From: Apophysomyces variabilis
Taxonomy: Eukaryota; Mucoromycota; Mucoromycetes; Mucorales; Mucoraceae
DNA: 64,000 nt
Direction: 5' to 3'
Assembly (NCBI GenBank): GCA_002749535.1
Contig: MZZL01000409.1
Span: 2,434,160-2,498,159 of the forward strand
Of this stretch, positions 20,738 through 32,046 are shown one piece after another. Position numbers and translations under genes: made by a program. The notes under the pieces were generated by a model that was not told where the DNA came from, did no database searches, and saw only the letters and a program-made list of their open reading frames with translations. Within the stretch, counting starts at the first letter, position 1, and each line of letters opens with the position of its first letter.

Positions 20738-22856
20738 TTAACGTGGAGCTACACCAATAAGATTGCTAACAGCAGAGTCGTCTTCTAGACCAAAGAGTCT
20801 CCATAGAGCAAGCTCGTCATGGAAATCATTATGAACAATGTTGATGAGATACCAGCTGTCTGCAATGGTCTTGAGAAGGCTGTTGGATGGACTTGCGGGC
20901 TCGTAAAGTCTTGCCCATTCATTCCACAAGGCAAAGGCTTCTTCTTTCCAGGCCAGGAAAGCAACTGCCTCGACGACAGTCGGTTGAATAATCTCCTTGC
21001 CGGGGAAGACACCCCAGGTGACGGCGTTAGGACCATCACTTTGCGTATTGGTTTTCAGATCGCCGGCTTGATTCACGGCATAATATGTCACGCGTCCATC
21101 ACCACCAATTTTTTGCACAAGCTCACCGAGCTTCTCGGGCGACACGAAGCATTCCAAATAGGACTTTTGATAAACATAACCGTTCTTCGGGCCCCAGCCA
21201 TGGACTTTATCTGAACTCTTGGCACCGTTGACTGCCGGCTGCGAGTTAATAGTAAGATAGCCAAGTTTGTTCACGGCAGCAAGACGATGCCGAATATTGG
21301 CTGATTCAGGTTCGAGTTCATGAGAACACCAAGGCAAGAAGCCGACTTGGCCAAGACAATATCTCGAGAAAATAGACACAACATCATCTTCCGTGGTAGG
21401 ATGTGCCCAGACTTTCAAGCATTCAGCAGCAGGACGTTTAAGCGAGACACCCCAGCCGTCCAAATCGCCAAAAGCTGTGAGAAAAAAATAAATAAAAAGG
21501 AGATGAGATGGACCCAGTTTTCCGGAATTGATATCGTACCTGGAGACCGCGAATCTCCCCAGCGACCATTAGGGAATTCATCCCATAATTCAGTGCGCTT
21601 GATATAACTTTGAGTGCGGTTTTTCCAAAAGATAGGTCGCACGTTCTCCTTGGTTCGTTTGGAATGCAAAGACTAACATATTGTATAATTAGTTGCCAGG
21701 AAACTATTGCAATATTAAAAACCTACGGGTTTCCAAGGCAATGGTTTGACATTTTCCTGAGGAGGCACCCAGCCCAAGCGCTCCAAGATAATCCGGGTGG
21801 ACCGCTCCAGATTGAAGGTGTAAAAGTGAATACCTTTGACGCCTGTGTCCTGCATCTTCTTGATAAAATCGATTGTCAATTGGATACCGTACTCTTTGAC
21901 GGCGGCATCATCATCCTTGATAGGCTGCAAATCGTCCCAGATCTTTTGCGGCACATAGTTGTTGTTGAATGAAATCACACGGCTAAGACCGTTGTAGTTC
22001 TGAATAGGGAACACGCCTGGAAGAATAGGACATGTAATACCAATAGCCCTACAACGTTTGACAAAATCAATGAATATGTCAACGTCAAAGAACAGCTGGG
22101 TAACGATGAGGTCAGCACCAGCATCCACTTTTTCTTTTAAATGGATAAGGTCTGCTTCCTTGTCAGGGTTATCGACGTGACCCTCAGGATGACCTATGGT
22201 AGTATATCAGGTAAGAGGCTTTGGATCTGATATCCGATGTGTTCTATCCACTTACCAGCGACAGCAATACCAAAATAATTGCCGTACTTCTTGCGAATAT
22301 ACTTGACTAGATCAATTGCATGCACAAAGCCACCCTCACAAGCTTCCCAGTTATTCTGCCCATGGGGTGGGTCACCTCGTAAAGCAAGAATATTCTGACA
22401 TCCAGCATCCTTTGCTTTCTACATTTTTTAGGGTAGCGTAAACATTTGATCAGTCTACTTTGTCAGTCCAATCCCACTGATTCTACCTCTAATGCCTCGT
22501 CTATTTTCTCCACTGGCATGTTGGTGCATGTCAAATGCATCATTGTTTCTACACCATACACTGTCTGTGTGGTAGCGACAATTTCGCTGGTCAGATCTGA
22601 AGTTGTTCCTCCAGCACCCCAAGTAACATCGATAAATTCAGGGCCGAAACGTTGCATACGTTCAATACGGTCAAAAAGATTTTGAACACCCTAGAGAGCA
22701 GTACGACAAAACAGCATAAAGTATACTTAGAGGACAGAATGGGAAGACAGTTTCTATGTATGTCTCTACCTGGGCCGTCTTTGGAGGGAAATATTCGAAG
22801 GACCAGTACATACGGCCTTCTTCTTCCGCTTTCTTAATTTTATCAATGATTTTCAT
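20738..22856 (-). CDS. Methylenetetrahydrofolate reductase, about 596 aa
   Basis: Six exons keep phase: 22856-22770, 22690-22487, 22418-22256, 22193-21727, 21672-21540 and 21474-20738. The N-terminal TIM-barrel catalytic half shows SFEYFPPKT with the conserved Glu, [22 protein letters not shown] and [10 protein letters not shown]. The C-terminal half (from about residue 300, SLHSKRT onward) is the regulatory domain of eukaryotic MTHFR, with [22 protein letters not shown] and [16 protein letters not shown]. It reduces 5,10-methylene-THF to 5-methyl-THF in the cytosol for methionine synthesis. Length fits fungal Met12/Met13; the sequence alone does not say which. Introns are 54-79 nt. Confidence 0.95.
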
Positions 22857-24169
22857 TTTTTCTTTTACTAGAAGCAAAGAAAATAGAAGGGAAAAAAAGG
22901 GAAGAGAAGAAAGATATTTATCAATCAATTTTGAAATATAAATCGTGAAAGCGCATCTCTTTCGAAGATCAATCCGTGTAACCTAATTTGATGTCGCCAT
23001 AACAGTCACATCACTTTCGGGGAGATCTCCAAAGGCGCATGTCGCCAAGGAGCAGATTGTCAAACAACCAATGAGACAATCTTGCATCAATAGTAGCACA
23101 AAAACCGAGGGATCCTCCAATCGAATATGTTGTTACTACACTTGAAAACGTATTTTTTGCAATTTTCACATATGTCTCTTGGAAGCAAAGCGCCTACCTC
23201 CCTCTTCTTTTGCCTTGCTTTCTTCGGCTTAGTTATCCTTTGAGACGCTAGGATCGAATTCATTGCAATCATATGAAAACCTGTAGTATGTTTCACCGCT
23301 AGAAATGGGTCTAAGCCTCTTTATCCAGTCTTCAATCACGGAAACACTAACAGAAGGACGCATCCCACAGAGTGTCTGTCACCTGACCGTTGTTAGTGTC
23401 AGAGGTTTGTGGCAGTTTGATAAACTTAAATGCTAATCCCCTCAAAACAAAAGAGCTGCCTGCCAATCGCTTTGCAAAGAAAAAGGGTTACTTCTTTCGT
23501 TGTGATACGGTGGGCATTGACGGCAAAGAGAAGAGAGAGTTTTGGAATTTCTGCAGTGGTGTTCTAACCCTTTCTGCTTAAAGCTAGGTGTTTTTGACAA
23601 TTTCCCTCATACACCATCCATTCACTTGATTGATATGTAGGTAATGGCACTAAGTCATGGTAGACTAGTTGATAAGTAAGTTTATGATGCCATTGAATGC
23701 TCGTCGTTTACTGTGAATGATTCGGAATTATATTTCCTCTCATTATTAGATTTGGAGATCAGACTCGAAACCGCTAAAAAGATCGATCGGTAACTGAACA
23801 AAAATCTCAGAAAGTCTATCGATCAGTCCTTTCATGCAATTGTTAAGGCTCCTCAGTCTAATTCTATGGTGGGTTATTAGAAAGATGTAGAAAAAAGGAG
23901 TTTGTTCTCATCCTACAACGGCGGATTATCTTTTTAACAGCTCATCAGTGCAACCGTCCCAATTGGACTTTTGAGTGGTGACGCGCTACTCTCAAAAAAA
24001 AGAAGACCCGAATTGGAGCAGACTCGGGCTTGGATTTGCTACAATATTTGCTGGAGCTCTAGTTTCGCCAACGGGTTTACATTGTAGGACATGATCTTCC
24101 GTTGGACATAGCAACAATTCTATTTAAAAAGCAAAACAAAGAAGAGCAAAGAAAGAGGTATAGTTCATC
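22857..24169. other. Divergent intergenic region between MTHFR and the Zn2Cys6 gene
   Basis: About 1.3 kb between two start codons, so it should hold both promoters. No supported gene; the 63-codon ORF at 23390-23581 has no recognisable features. Confidence 0.5.
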
Positions 24170-25937
24170 ATGGAGCCGAACACCACTACCAACAACGCCC
24201 AAACACCGCCATCCAACGCGGATTCCTTTTCGGACGGCACCACTTCAGACACCAAAAAGAAGAAGAATGGACCAAAACGACGAAAAGTGACGCATGGTAT
24301 TACCAAAGTGATCTCTTCCTGCTCACTCGTTTGTTTTTGTTCGCAGCCTGTGTGTACTGTCGCCGATCCCACATGACCTGCGATGAAGGTGAGAAAAATG
24401 AGAAGAGATGACGCTATCATGCACCTTATTTATATATATTTAATGTAAAACCAGGTCGACCTTGCCAACGGTGTATCAAACGTAGTATAGGGCATTTGTG
24501 TCATGATGAGCCCAAAAATACGGGCGGCAACAGTGCTCAGAATAACCAGCAAGCCAAGAAGGATTATTCTTCCACCAACCGCACGAATTACGCGCCTTTA
24601 TCTGCCCTGTCAGCAGCAAATGGTAGTATGCCTTGTTATGATCTAACAAAAAGTATCTGGACTAAAAAGAAAGAGGAAACCAAATTCTTTAGGTTTGGAA
24701 AACAGTAACCTAGGCGGTCTACCACTTCAATTTTTCGGCCAGGTCGGTACTGGACAACTTCGATTTGCGAGTGAACACATGGGCAATGAAATATCGGTGA
24801 TCAGGTAAGGAGACAGAATCAAAACATTTGTTTGTTAAAGAAAGATTTGCTAAACCGGGGACAACTTCAAGTGATTTTGTTGATTCTGTCGGTCATGGTG
24901 TTGATACCCAGATGACCTACAACAACAATAGCAATAATAATAATGATAATAACGCCCAACCGCAGATGAACACAGCAGAGAAATTTTTTTTGACAGCAGC
25001 CGATCCCTCGGATGGAAAGTTGGAGGATCGTCTTACGGAAGTGATCAATGCAAAATATGAAGCAGGTTTCTTGAAACCGTATAATTATGTGAACGGTTAT
25101 GCTAGACTGCAAAAATACATGGACACAAAGTATGTATGCAAAAACGTCTTCTTTTTTGGTTAGAGCATAGCGATTACCTAGTAGCAACAACTCCTGATTT
25201 GACATGGGAATAGCATGACCGCCTCCAGCCGACAGCGTATCCTGAATGTCATGGGGACTTTCCGTCCTGCGTTTCGTTCTGTGGCACAGTCCTTAACTGA
25301 CATCGACTTGATCTTGGTTGAGGAAGCATTTGAACGACTGCTACTGGTAAAGAAGGCTTGATAGAAATCTCTATTAAGACACTTTCCAAGTAGGATTATG
25401 ATCGTGTTTTTAGTTCAATGGGTATTCCCGCCTGTCTATGGCGTCGTACGGGCGAAATATACAAGGGAAATAAAGAATTTGCTTCCCTTGTTAAGGTCCC
25501 TATTGAGAACCTGAGAGAGGTATGGGACATTGGATAGGAACAAGTGAGATAATAATTGTCTGGATATTAGGGTCGACTTTGCATCTATGAGTTGATGGCG
25601 GAGGAATCAGCGGTGAATTATTGGGAGGTAAGCCACGCTATTGTGAATACAAGTAGAACCTCGTAGGATTAACCAAGATGTTGGAAATAAAATAGAAATA
25701 CGGGAACATCGCGTTTGATCCCGGGCAGAAGGCGGTTCTGACATCCTGCTTATTGAGAAATCCGGATCCTAGCAGCACCAATGTCATATCTTGTTGCTTT
25801 TCTTTCACTATCAGGAGAGATAAATACAATATTCCGGTATGTCCTTTGTGTCGAAACCTCTTAACGAAAATCGAGCTAACCATAATACTCCGCAGACTGT
25901 CATTGTTGGTAATTTCCTGCCTGTGCAACTGCAATAA
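24170..25937 (+). CDS. Zn2Cys6 transcription factor with PAS-like domain, Ert1/AcuK/Rds2 type, about 410 aa
   Basis: Ten exons keep phase: 24170-24296, 24347-24388, 24455-24622, 24693-24804, 24845-25129, 25214-25346, 25394-25519, 25571-25627, 25696-25836 and 25896-25937. The binuclear cluster CVYCRRSHMTCDEGRPCQRC...C is assembled across three exons and ends IGHLCHDEPK, a signature of this subfamily. After an Asn-rich spacer come SRQRILNVMGTFRPAFR and AQSLTDIDLILVEEAFERLL. A PAS-like region (FSSMGIPACLWRRTGEIYKG...) follows and the protein ends TVIVGNFLPVQLQ. Yeast Ert1/Rds2 and Aspergillus AcuK/AcuM control gluconeogenesis and growth on non-fermentable carbon; AcuM also links to iron. The 40-nt fourth intron is the shortest. 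Confidence 0.9.
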
Positions 25938-26214
25938 TTAGACGATCCAACGTTATCTCTAGACAAGTTTCATGAACTTCTTCCTTTTCCTTATATTGAT
26001 TCGCTACACCATGAATAAGCAAGACTAGATTCTTGCTTTCCTTTTGCCATAGGATCCTTACTGTTACTATCAGACATCACTCACCCCTCAATTTTTGAAA
26101 ATATCAACGATCTTTGATAGCGCGTTCATGGAAAGTAAACATTCTCAGGAATGAAGATTTAAGAAATGTTGCCCAAGGTTTCTCATATTCCAGTTGAAGA
26201 GATTTTTATAGATA

Positions 26215-27521
26215 TCATTTTCTTTGTTTGCCTTTAAGTTCATTGGCGCAACCTTTGCAATACCATTTGCCTCTGGGCACAGTTTTCAGACCAACACAAG
26301 CCAAGTGGAACCATTCAATTTCGCACTGTAAATCACATTAATCGGAAATGAAGCAAAGGTAAAATGAAAACGGGCTCTTACATCCGAATTATCACATGCC
26401 ACCATTTCGCCGTACGATATTTGTTGACAGTAGCAATACAGCGGTTCATTGGGATCAATTGGCAGATCGGGAACAGCGCTAATTTTCTCTAAGAACAAAC
26501 CAAGTTTATTTTTTGATTGCTCTTACCTTTTCCCTCGAGTGTTTCCGTTTTTGCCTACGGAAAATAAAATCATCCATAAGCGACACATCATGCTGCTTTA
26601 TGTGCATACCTGATGTCACTACCGTTTTTGACGTCCTTTCTATCTGCTTAATTCTTCCGGGAGGTGGTGTGCCACTCTCTTTACCGGTTTTACGTTCTGT
26701 TATATGAAATTGTAAGAGAACTTAAATTTCCATCGAAGAAAGCTGCATCCGGCTTACTTTTCGTTCCTAAGAGCAGGAAAAAGAGTCAAAAATCTGTACT
26801 TCCCTTTTTTGTTCTTCAGTTATGTTCATACCTCGTTTGTCGTTCTTCACATCTTTTCGTTCTCGATCCAACTGCTTATTCGTCTTTTCACGTAGATCCG
26901 CACAATCTTTCAAACTTTTTGCTGAAGGTTCCAATCCTGGTTGTGTTGTGATGCGGCAATCTCCTAATGGTTGTTCGTCCTCTAACTTCACCAGATCCGC
27001 ATCTAAGCGGTTGCAATGTCGATCAACCTATATCACCCGGACGTTTAGGACTTCTCTCTCTCACTTCTTTTTTTTTCTCCTCCTTACAGCGTCGTGTGTT
27101 GATTTTGCTAGAGCCACCTTTTCTTCACCGCGTTTCAGTGTTTCACTGAGCAGATTTCCCAGGTTTTTCAATTTATCCAAACGATCATTAGGGTCCATAT
27201 CCAGTACATGATCGATCAGGTTTATCGCTTCTTTCGCAACGGATTCAATCAAGTCTAAGAGCAGAAACGACGCTGACATTTTAGACAATGGCGGCCTTTT
27301 CCATTCTTCCTTGTTAGAGTTCTAACCTTGGGCATAGCCATCTAGCTCTCGCATAAGCGTAAAATTGCGTTGTAATTCCAAAGGAAGGGCCTCGATTGCT
27401 AGCGTACGAAAGCATGTGTCAGTCTTGCCCTGTTCATTGCGGGGCCGAATGGCTTACTGTCAATATAATCGTCAAGGTAGGCTAAACAGTCGCTGTTCTT
27501 TGTGGTTACTGAGGGCTTCAT
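26215..27521 (-). CDS. ING-family PHD-finger chromatin protein, about 276 aa
   Basis: Predicted exons: 27521-27458, 27398-27327, 27254-27088, 27027-26832, 26766-26758 (9-nt microexon, optional), 26696-26610, 26554-26527, 26478-26382 and 26325-26215. The N-terminal ING domain shows [31 protein letters not shown] and a coiled coil. A charged hinge follows. The C-terminal PHD finger reads [32 protein letters not shown] and KWYCKGC, all zinc ligands present. ING PHD fingers bind H3K4me3 and ING proteins are subunits of histone acetyltransferase or deacetylase complexes (yeast Yng1, Yng2, Pho23). Which orthologue this is cannot be decided here. Confidence 0.92.
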
Positions 27522-28056
27522 ATTGGATTTTATGCTTTTAAAAGAAAAGACAAGGGCAGAGCTTAGTGAGTGGACGGAATTGAACCTTTGGCTCCCCTAT
27601 CGTCAATGAACAGCAAGTCACGGAAGTAGCTGTGTAACATCTGTCGGGCTTTTCTGTTGGTGAATTGGAATGACGAAGTTTCCAGTGGGCCCTATACCAA
27701 CAAAATTTCATCTCTTTGGCATGTTATGTTTCCGTGAGCGTTGCTTATATTGTATGATCAGGCAACATTAGTTTGGATAAATACCCATTTAATACTACAA
27801 TTACTGTTCATGAGAACGATGAGGAAAATTACAAAATAAAATACATATGTATTCTGCCAGAAACCCAAGGACACGGCTTCTAAAGCATGGTGATAAATAA
27901 TAAAAACATACGAGACATTCTTTTTTCTTTTCAGTTGGCATAACGTGGCGACAACAGGCGTCATTCCACTCTATTGAAACAAAAAGGTTCGTATTTGGAG
28001 GGAACGGATCCCTGCGAACAATAACTTTGTACAATATTGTTCTTCTTCCCACTGTT
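27522..28056. other. Intergenic stretch between ING gene and catalase
   Basis: Upstream region of the ING gene and downstream region of catalase. ORFs here begin inside the probable catalase 3' untranslated region and lack family features. Confidence 0.45.
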
Positions 28057-29923
28057 TTACAAAGCCTTCAACTGACAGAGCTTTAGCAGGAGATTTTCAA
28101 CGCGATCTCCGTATTCCTTGTCTGCCCGCTTAAAATGGGCTACTTGACGTTCTTGGACCGACGCGCGTGCTCTAATAAGATGATTGGCAATGTTATTGAC
28201 CAGGCGCGTCCTCTCCTCTGTGGATAGTAGTCGGTAAAGGTCTCCGGCCTGGACAAAATCGTCATCGGTCAATCTGTAGGTGAAGCGTCCCGTAAATCCG
28301 TCTAGTTTCTCTGGAGTGAATGTGGTACTAACGGTGCCGGTTTGTGAGGGCCCGTGTAACGAATTAGGTTCGTAATTTGGCAAGGATCCACCATTGCCCA
28401 TCACGCTCATCAGACCGTCCCGTTGGTAAGTGTTGACACGCAGTGGCCGATTGATAGGGATCTGATTAAAATTGGGGCCGATACGGAAACGTTGCGCATC
28501 AGGATAGGAAAATAATCGCCCTTGAAGTACTCGATCTGGAGAGGGTTCAATTCCAGGAACCATATTGGATGGTGAGAAGGCCGCTTGTTCCGTCTCTGCA
28601 AAATAGTTCTCCGGGTTGCGATCTAGTACTAACTTGCCAACAGGGTGCAATGGGAAATCCTATACAGTAAAATAAAAAGGGAGAACAAAAACAAAGACAA
28701 GCATGGGTGAATGAAACACACTCTCTTTATATGTATTCTACGTACACCTTGGGGTAGAACTTTTGTCAAGTCGAATGGGTTCCATCGGTACGTAATTGCG
28801 TCCTTCGGATCAATGACTTGTATATACACAGACCAGGAAGGATAATCACCACGATGAATTGCATCAAAAAGATCACGCGTCGAGTAGTCCGGATCTTTAC
28901 TCATCAAGTGGACTTGATCCTCGGCCGTTAGATTTTTAATGCCTTGATCTGTCTTAAAATGCCATTTGACATATTTGTAATCACCGCTCTCATTAACAAG
29001 CTTTAATGCATGCGAAGAGTAGCCATGCATATGACGAAATCCGTCTGGCGTGCCGCGATCTGAGAACAGGATAGTGACTTGATGAACGGATTCCGGCACC
29101 AGAGAGAGGAAATCCCAAAATGCGTCTGGATCAGGCAAATTCGTCTGAGGGTTACGCTTTTGGGAATGGATGAAATCTAGAAAAAATGTGCTGTCTGAGC
29201 AAAGACATAGATAGAAAACGCATGAAACCCTTGTTTGGTACTTGCCTGGAAATTTGCCAGGATCACGAATGAAAAAAACTGGCGTGTTATTCCCCACCAT
29301 GTCCCAATTGCCTTCTTCGGTGTAAAACTTGACCGCAAATCCTCGAGGATCGCGTACGACATCAGGACTACCACGCTCCAATCCTACTGTAGAAAATCGG
29401 GCAAACACTGGTGTTCTTTTCCCAACTTGACTCAGAAATTTGGCCTTGGTCAAGTGCGTAATATCATGGGTAACCTCTTAAGACAAAGACATAAAAAAAA
29501 GAGAGAGATAGAAAGAATATAAGGCAGGCTATTTCCAAAACTAACTAGGATTACCAAAATAACCATGGGCACCAGCACCTTTGGCGTGTACGACCCGCTC
29601 CGGGATCCGTTCCCTAGCAAAGTGAGCTAATGAAAATGAAAGGGAGAAAAAAATACAAAGCAGGTTAAGAATAAAATAAAACAAGATGTATTTTAGATTC
29701 CAAAGGTACCCAGTTTATCGATCGTATGAAAATCTTCCAAGAGGCTAAGATAGGAAACGGAATGAGCAGAAAACAACGCAAGAGAACACAAAGGGAAAAC
29801 ATGCATTTTCCCAGACTACGTATTTGTTGTCACCTACACGGGTCCCCATGGGCCAGCCGTAAGCGAGGTTTGGTTGTTTTCAACAGGATTTCCGTTAGAT
29901 GTAGTAAGTATTGTATTAGACAT
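28057..29923 (-). CDS. Monofunctional haem catalase, about 485 aa
   Basis: Exons 29923-29838, 29744-29710, 29626-29555, 29476-29246, 29176-28746 and 28659-28057 keep phase. Motifs: [18 protein letters not shown] with the active-site His, [18 protein letters not shown] with the distal Asn, [23 protein letters not shown] ([11 protein letters not shown]), [38 protein letters not shown], and [12 protein letters not shown] with the haem-ligand Tyr. The length matches small-subunit catalases. The fourth intron (29245-29177) has a GC donor in strong context (AG|GCAAGT) and must be removed to restore DPGKFPDFIHS. The C-terminus ends KAL, not a standard peroxisomal SKL. Ferritin lies just upstream in the same direction. 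Confidence 0.96.
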
Positions 29924-30488
29924 GATTCCTCTTTATTTTTCTTTTATTTTTACAGTCTTTTCCCTTTGTATTTATAACTAGGCGTGTTCTGTCCTGCACT
30001 TTTACTGGAAGTGTTTTAGAGATGTCTCATGTATAACCGGTTTCAGCCCATGAACAAGGGTACGACGAGACACAAAGAAAAAAGTGTTAAGGGAGCTTTC
30101 GATTTTAGTGTCGTGTAGAATTAGTACACACTCACACATTCCTCGTCAGAAAACAGTGAGAAAAAAAAAGCTATCGTAGACCTGATATGTAAAGAGTCAA
30201 AAAGAAAGACTAACCTGATTTGTTTCTTATGCAATAAAGAATGAGGTTAGGTTCAGTTTAGTTTCTTTTTTGATGTGGTGAGAAAAGAGATGCAAACAAA
30301 GATAACAATGCATGCTGATGGAGAGATGGGCGTAATACGAAAAGAGATAGAGGGAATACGTGGTTTATTTTGTTTTTTGGTTATATTTTTTTGCCAAAGG
30401 CAGATGTTGGTTACACCTTAGTTCATCAATACCGAGTTTCAACTTTCGTTGTGGCACCATAGCCTGCATGATTATTTACATCAGAACT
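29924..30488. other. Catalase upstream region / ferritin 3' flank
   Basis: About 560 bp presumed to contain the catalase promoter. A T-rich tract lies immediately before the catalase start. No other gene recognised. Confidence 0.5.
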
Positions 30489-31466
30489 CTAATTGGAACC
30501 TATGACTCGGCTTCCGGCACCAGTGCCATCGCGGTAAAGCTGCTGGTCCCACAGGTAAACACCAAGACCTACGACAACATTGTCAAACTTAGGAATTCTC
30601 CCCCGTTTTCCTGTTCTTTTTTTTTTTTTTTCTACCTTCTCCTACACGGTTAAGTTGAGTGATCATATCGGCCAATGTCTTGATAGATTTGACTTGTTCT
30701 TCAAGGAATTTGCTTTCCACAAAGTCGCACATCTGAGGATCACTGGAGGAATCTGCCACCTTGTGCAGATTTAACAAAGACTTGTTGACATCTATTTCAA
30801 AACGGCAAAGATAGACCATGTTAAAATTAAGCCAAGCAATGCAAAACCCTATTTTCTTTTGACTACGCCTTTTCTTTTACGTACCTTTCTCAAGTTGCAA
30901 TGCCTGCTCCACAGCGTTCTTGGCCGACTTCCAGTCAGTCTAAGAAACAATTATTTTTTAGCAACACAAACCGGAAATTGATCCGACTATCTATTGTTAT
31001 TTTTTTTTTTCCTTTTGATTACCTCAGGGGCCTGAAGTTGGCGAAGGATGACTTTTCCACCTCTCATGTTAAGGTAGTCTGTCATGGAAAAAGTTGTCTG
31101 TTAGTCACGAAAGAGTAACGCGTCAACAAATATACCAATCAAATGTTGCGCATGTTCGCGTTCCTATAAAAAGAGGAATAAGAAACGTTCCAATTTATTG
31201 CCAACCATTTCTTCTTACCTCATGAGCCTGTTCACGGAAGAACTTCTCCAAACCTACGTTCAAAGAGAAAAAGGATAAGTAAGATTTGCGATTAGACAGC
31301 GCATGCAAGCAATGATTGTCCGTGTCTCACCAGGCAAGGCCACTGTGGTGTGTTGTGCCCATGCAGCCATGGATAGATAGACCTGAGAGGCTTGCAATTC
31401 AGTGTTAATCTGTTGATTGATAGCTTCCTCAGAGGATGCGGCGAAGTTGTGCTTGGCAAGAGACAT
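30489..31466 (-). CDS. Ferritin, H-type, about 184 aa
   Basis: Seven exons keep phase: 31466-31331, 31253-31219, 31163-31136, 31078-31023, 30939-30885, 30791-30646 and 30587-30489. The four-helix bundle is clear: INQQINTELQASQVYLSMAA (helix A with ferroxidase Glu), FFREQAHEEREHAQHLIDYL (helix B with Glu-Glu-His), a BC loop with GGKVILRQLQAPE, then VNKSLLNLHKVADSSSDPQM and DFVESKFLEEQVKSIKTL (helices C and D). A C-terminal GLGVYLWDQQLYRDG follows. The ferroxidase ligands point to an iron-oxidising H-type subunit. No signal peptide is seen, so it is probably cytosolic. Ferritin is found in Mucoromycota but is absent from most Dikarya, which is a main clue to the organism. Confidence 0.95.
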
Positions 31467-32046
31467 GGTGATAAGAAAGAGAAACAAGAATGAGAATGAC
31501 AATAAATTCTATTTGGGCTGATTTAGGACTTTATATATAAGACTTTGTCTTTTTTTTTTTGTTTATTACCCACGGTACAGTGAGAGACAGTCAGGAAAAG
31601 AGAGAGAGAGAGACATGGGGGGACGACATACAGAGCTTAGGGTCCCGAGTCAAAAAAAAAAGGCGAAAAGGGCAGTTGAGGGAGGGTAACGATGAAGCGG
31701 GTATCTCCCCATCAACAAAATCTAATGTGTTTCAAACCGTTCCTAAGCAATTGTTGTGCTAGGTAATGTCAAACGGCTAAAGTGAAAAGGGTATTTCCGC
31801 GTGATTCAAACGGAAAATGAAACAATGCAAGTATCCCTATATGGCTTGGTCCCCCTTTCTTTTCGTGTCTTCTCTTCTACGCTATGGTCACTGTCTTACT
31901 TTCCCTGTCTCTATTTCCCTCTCTTTGTCCACATCAAGATTAACATCATCTCATTCCGTCTATCTCTCGTTATTATAGTATCATCATTTTCTGCTCACCC
32001 TTTCCAAAAAAGAAACCAATATGTAACCAGTTCAAACAAATCATTA
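31467..32046. other. Ferritin promoter region / Zds gene 3' flank
   Basis: No gene recognised. A TATATAAG element reads on the minus strand about 70-75 bases before the ferritin ATG (near 31535-31542) and is a plausible TATA box. I saw no iron-responsive-element hairpin. Confidence 0.45.

Noticed and set aside
27570..27650. tRNA-like T-arm on the minus strand (GGTTCAATTCC)
   Set aside because: The five bases on each side of the loop do not pair and no acceptor or anticodon arm fits.
27801..28052. 83-codon minus-strand ORF just after catalase
   Set aside because: Starts five bases beyond the catalase stop, so lies in its probable 3' untranslated region; no family features.
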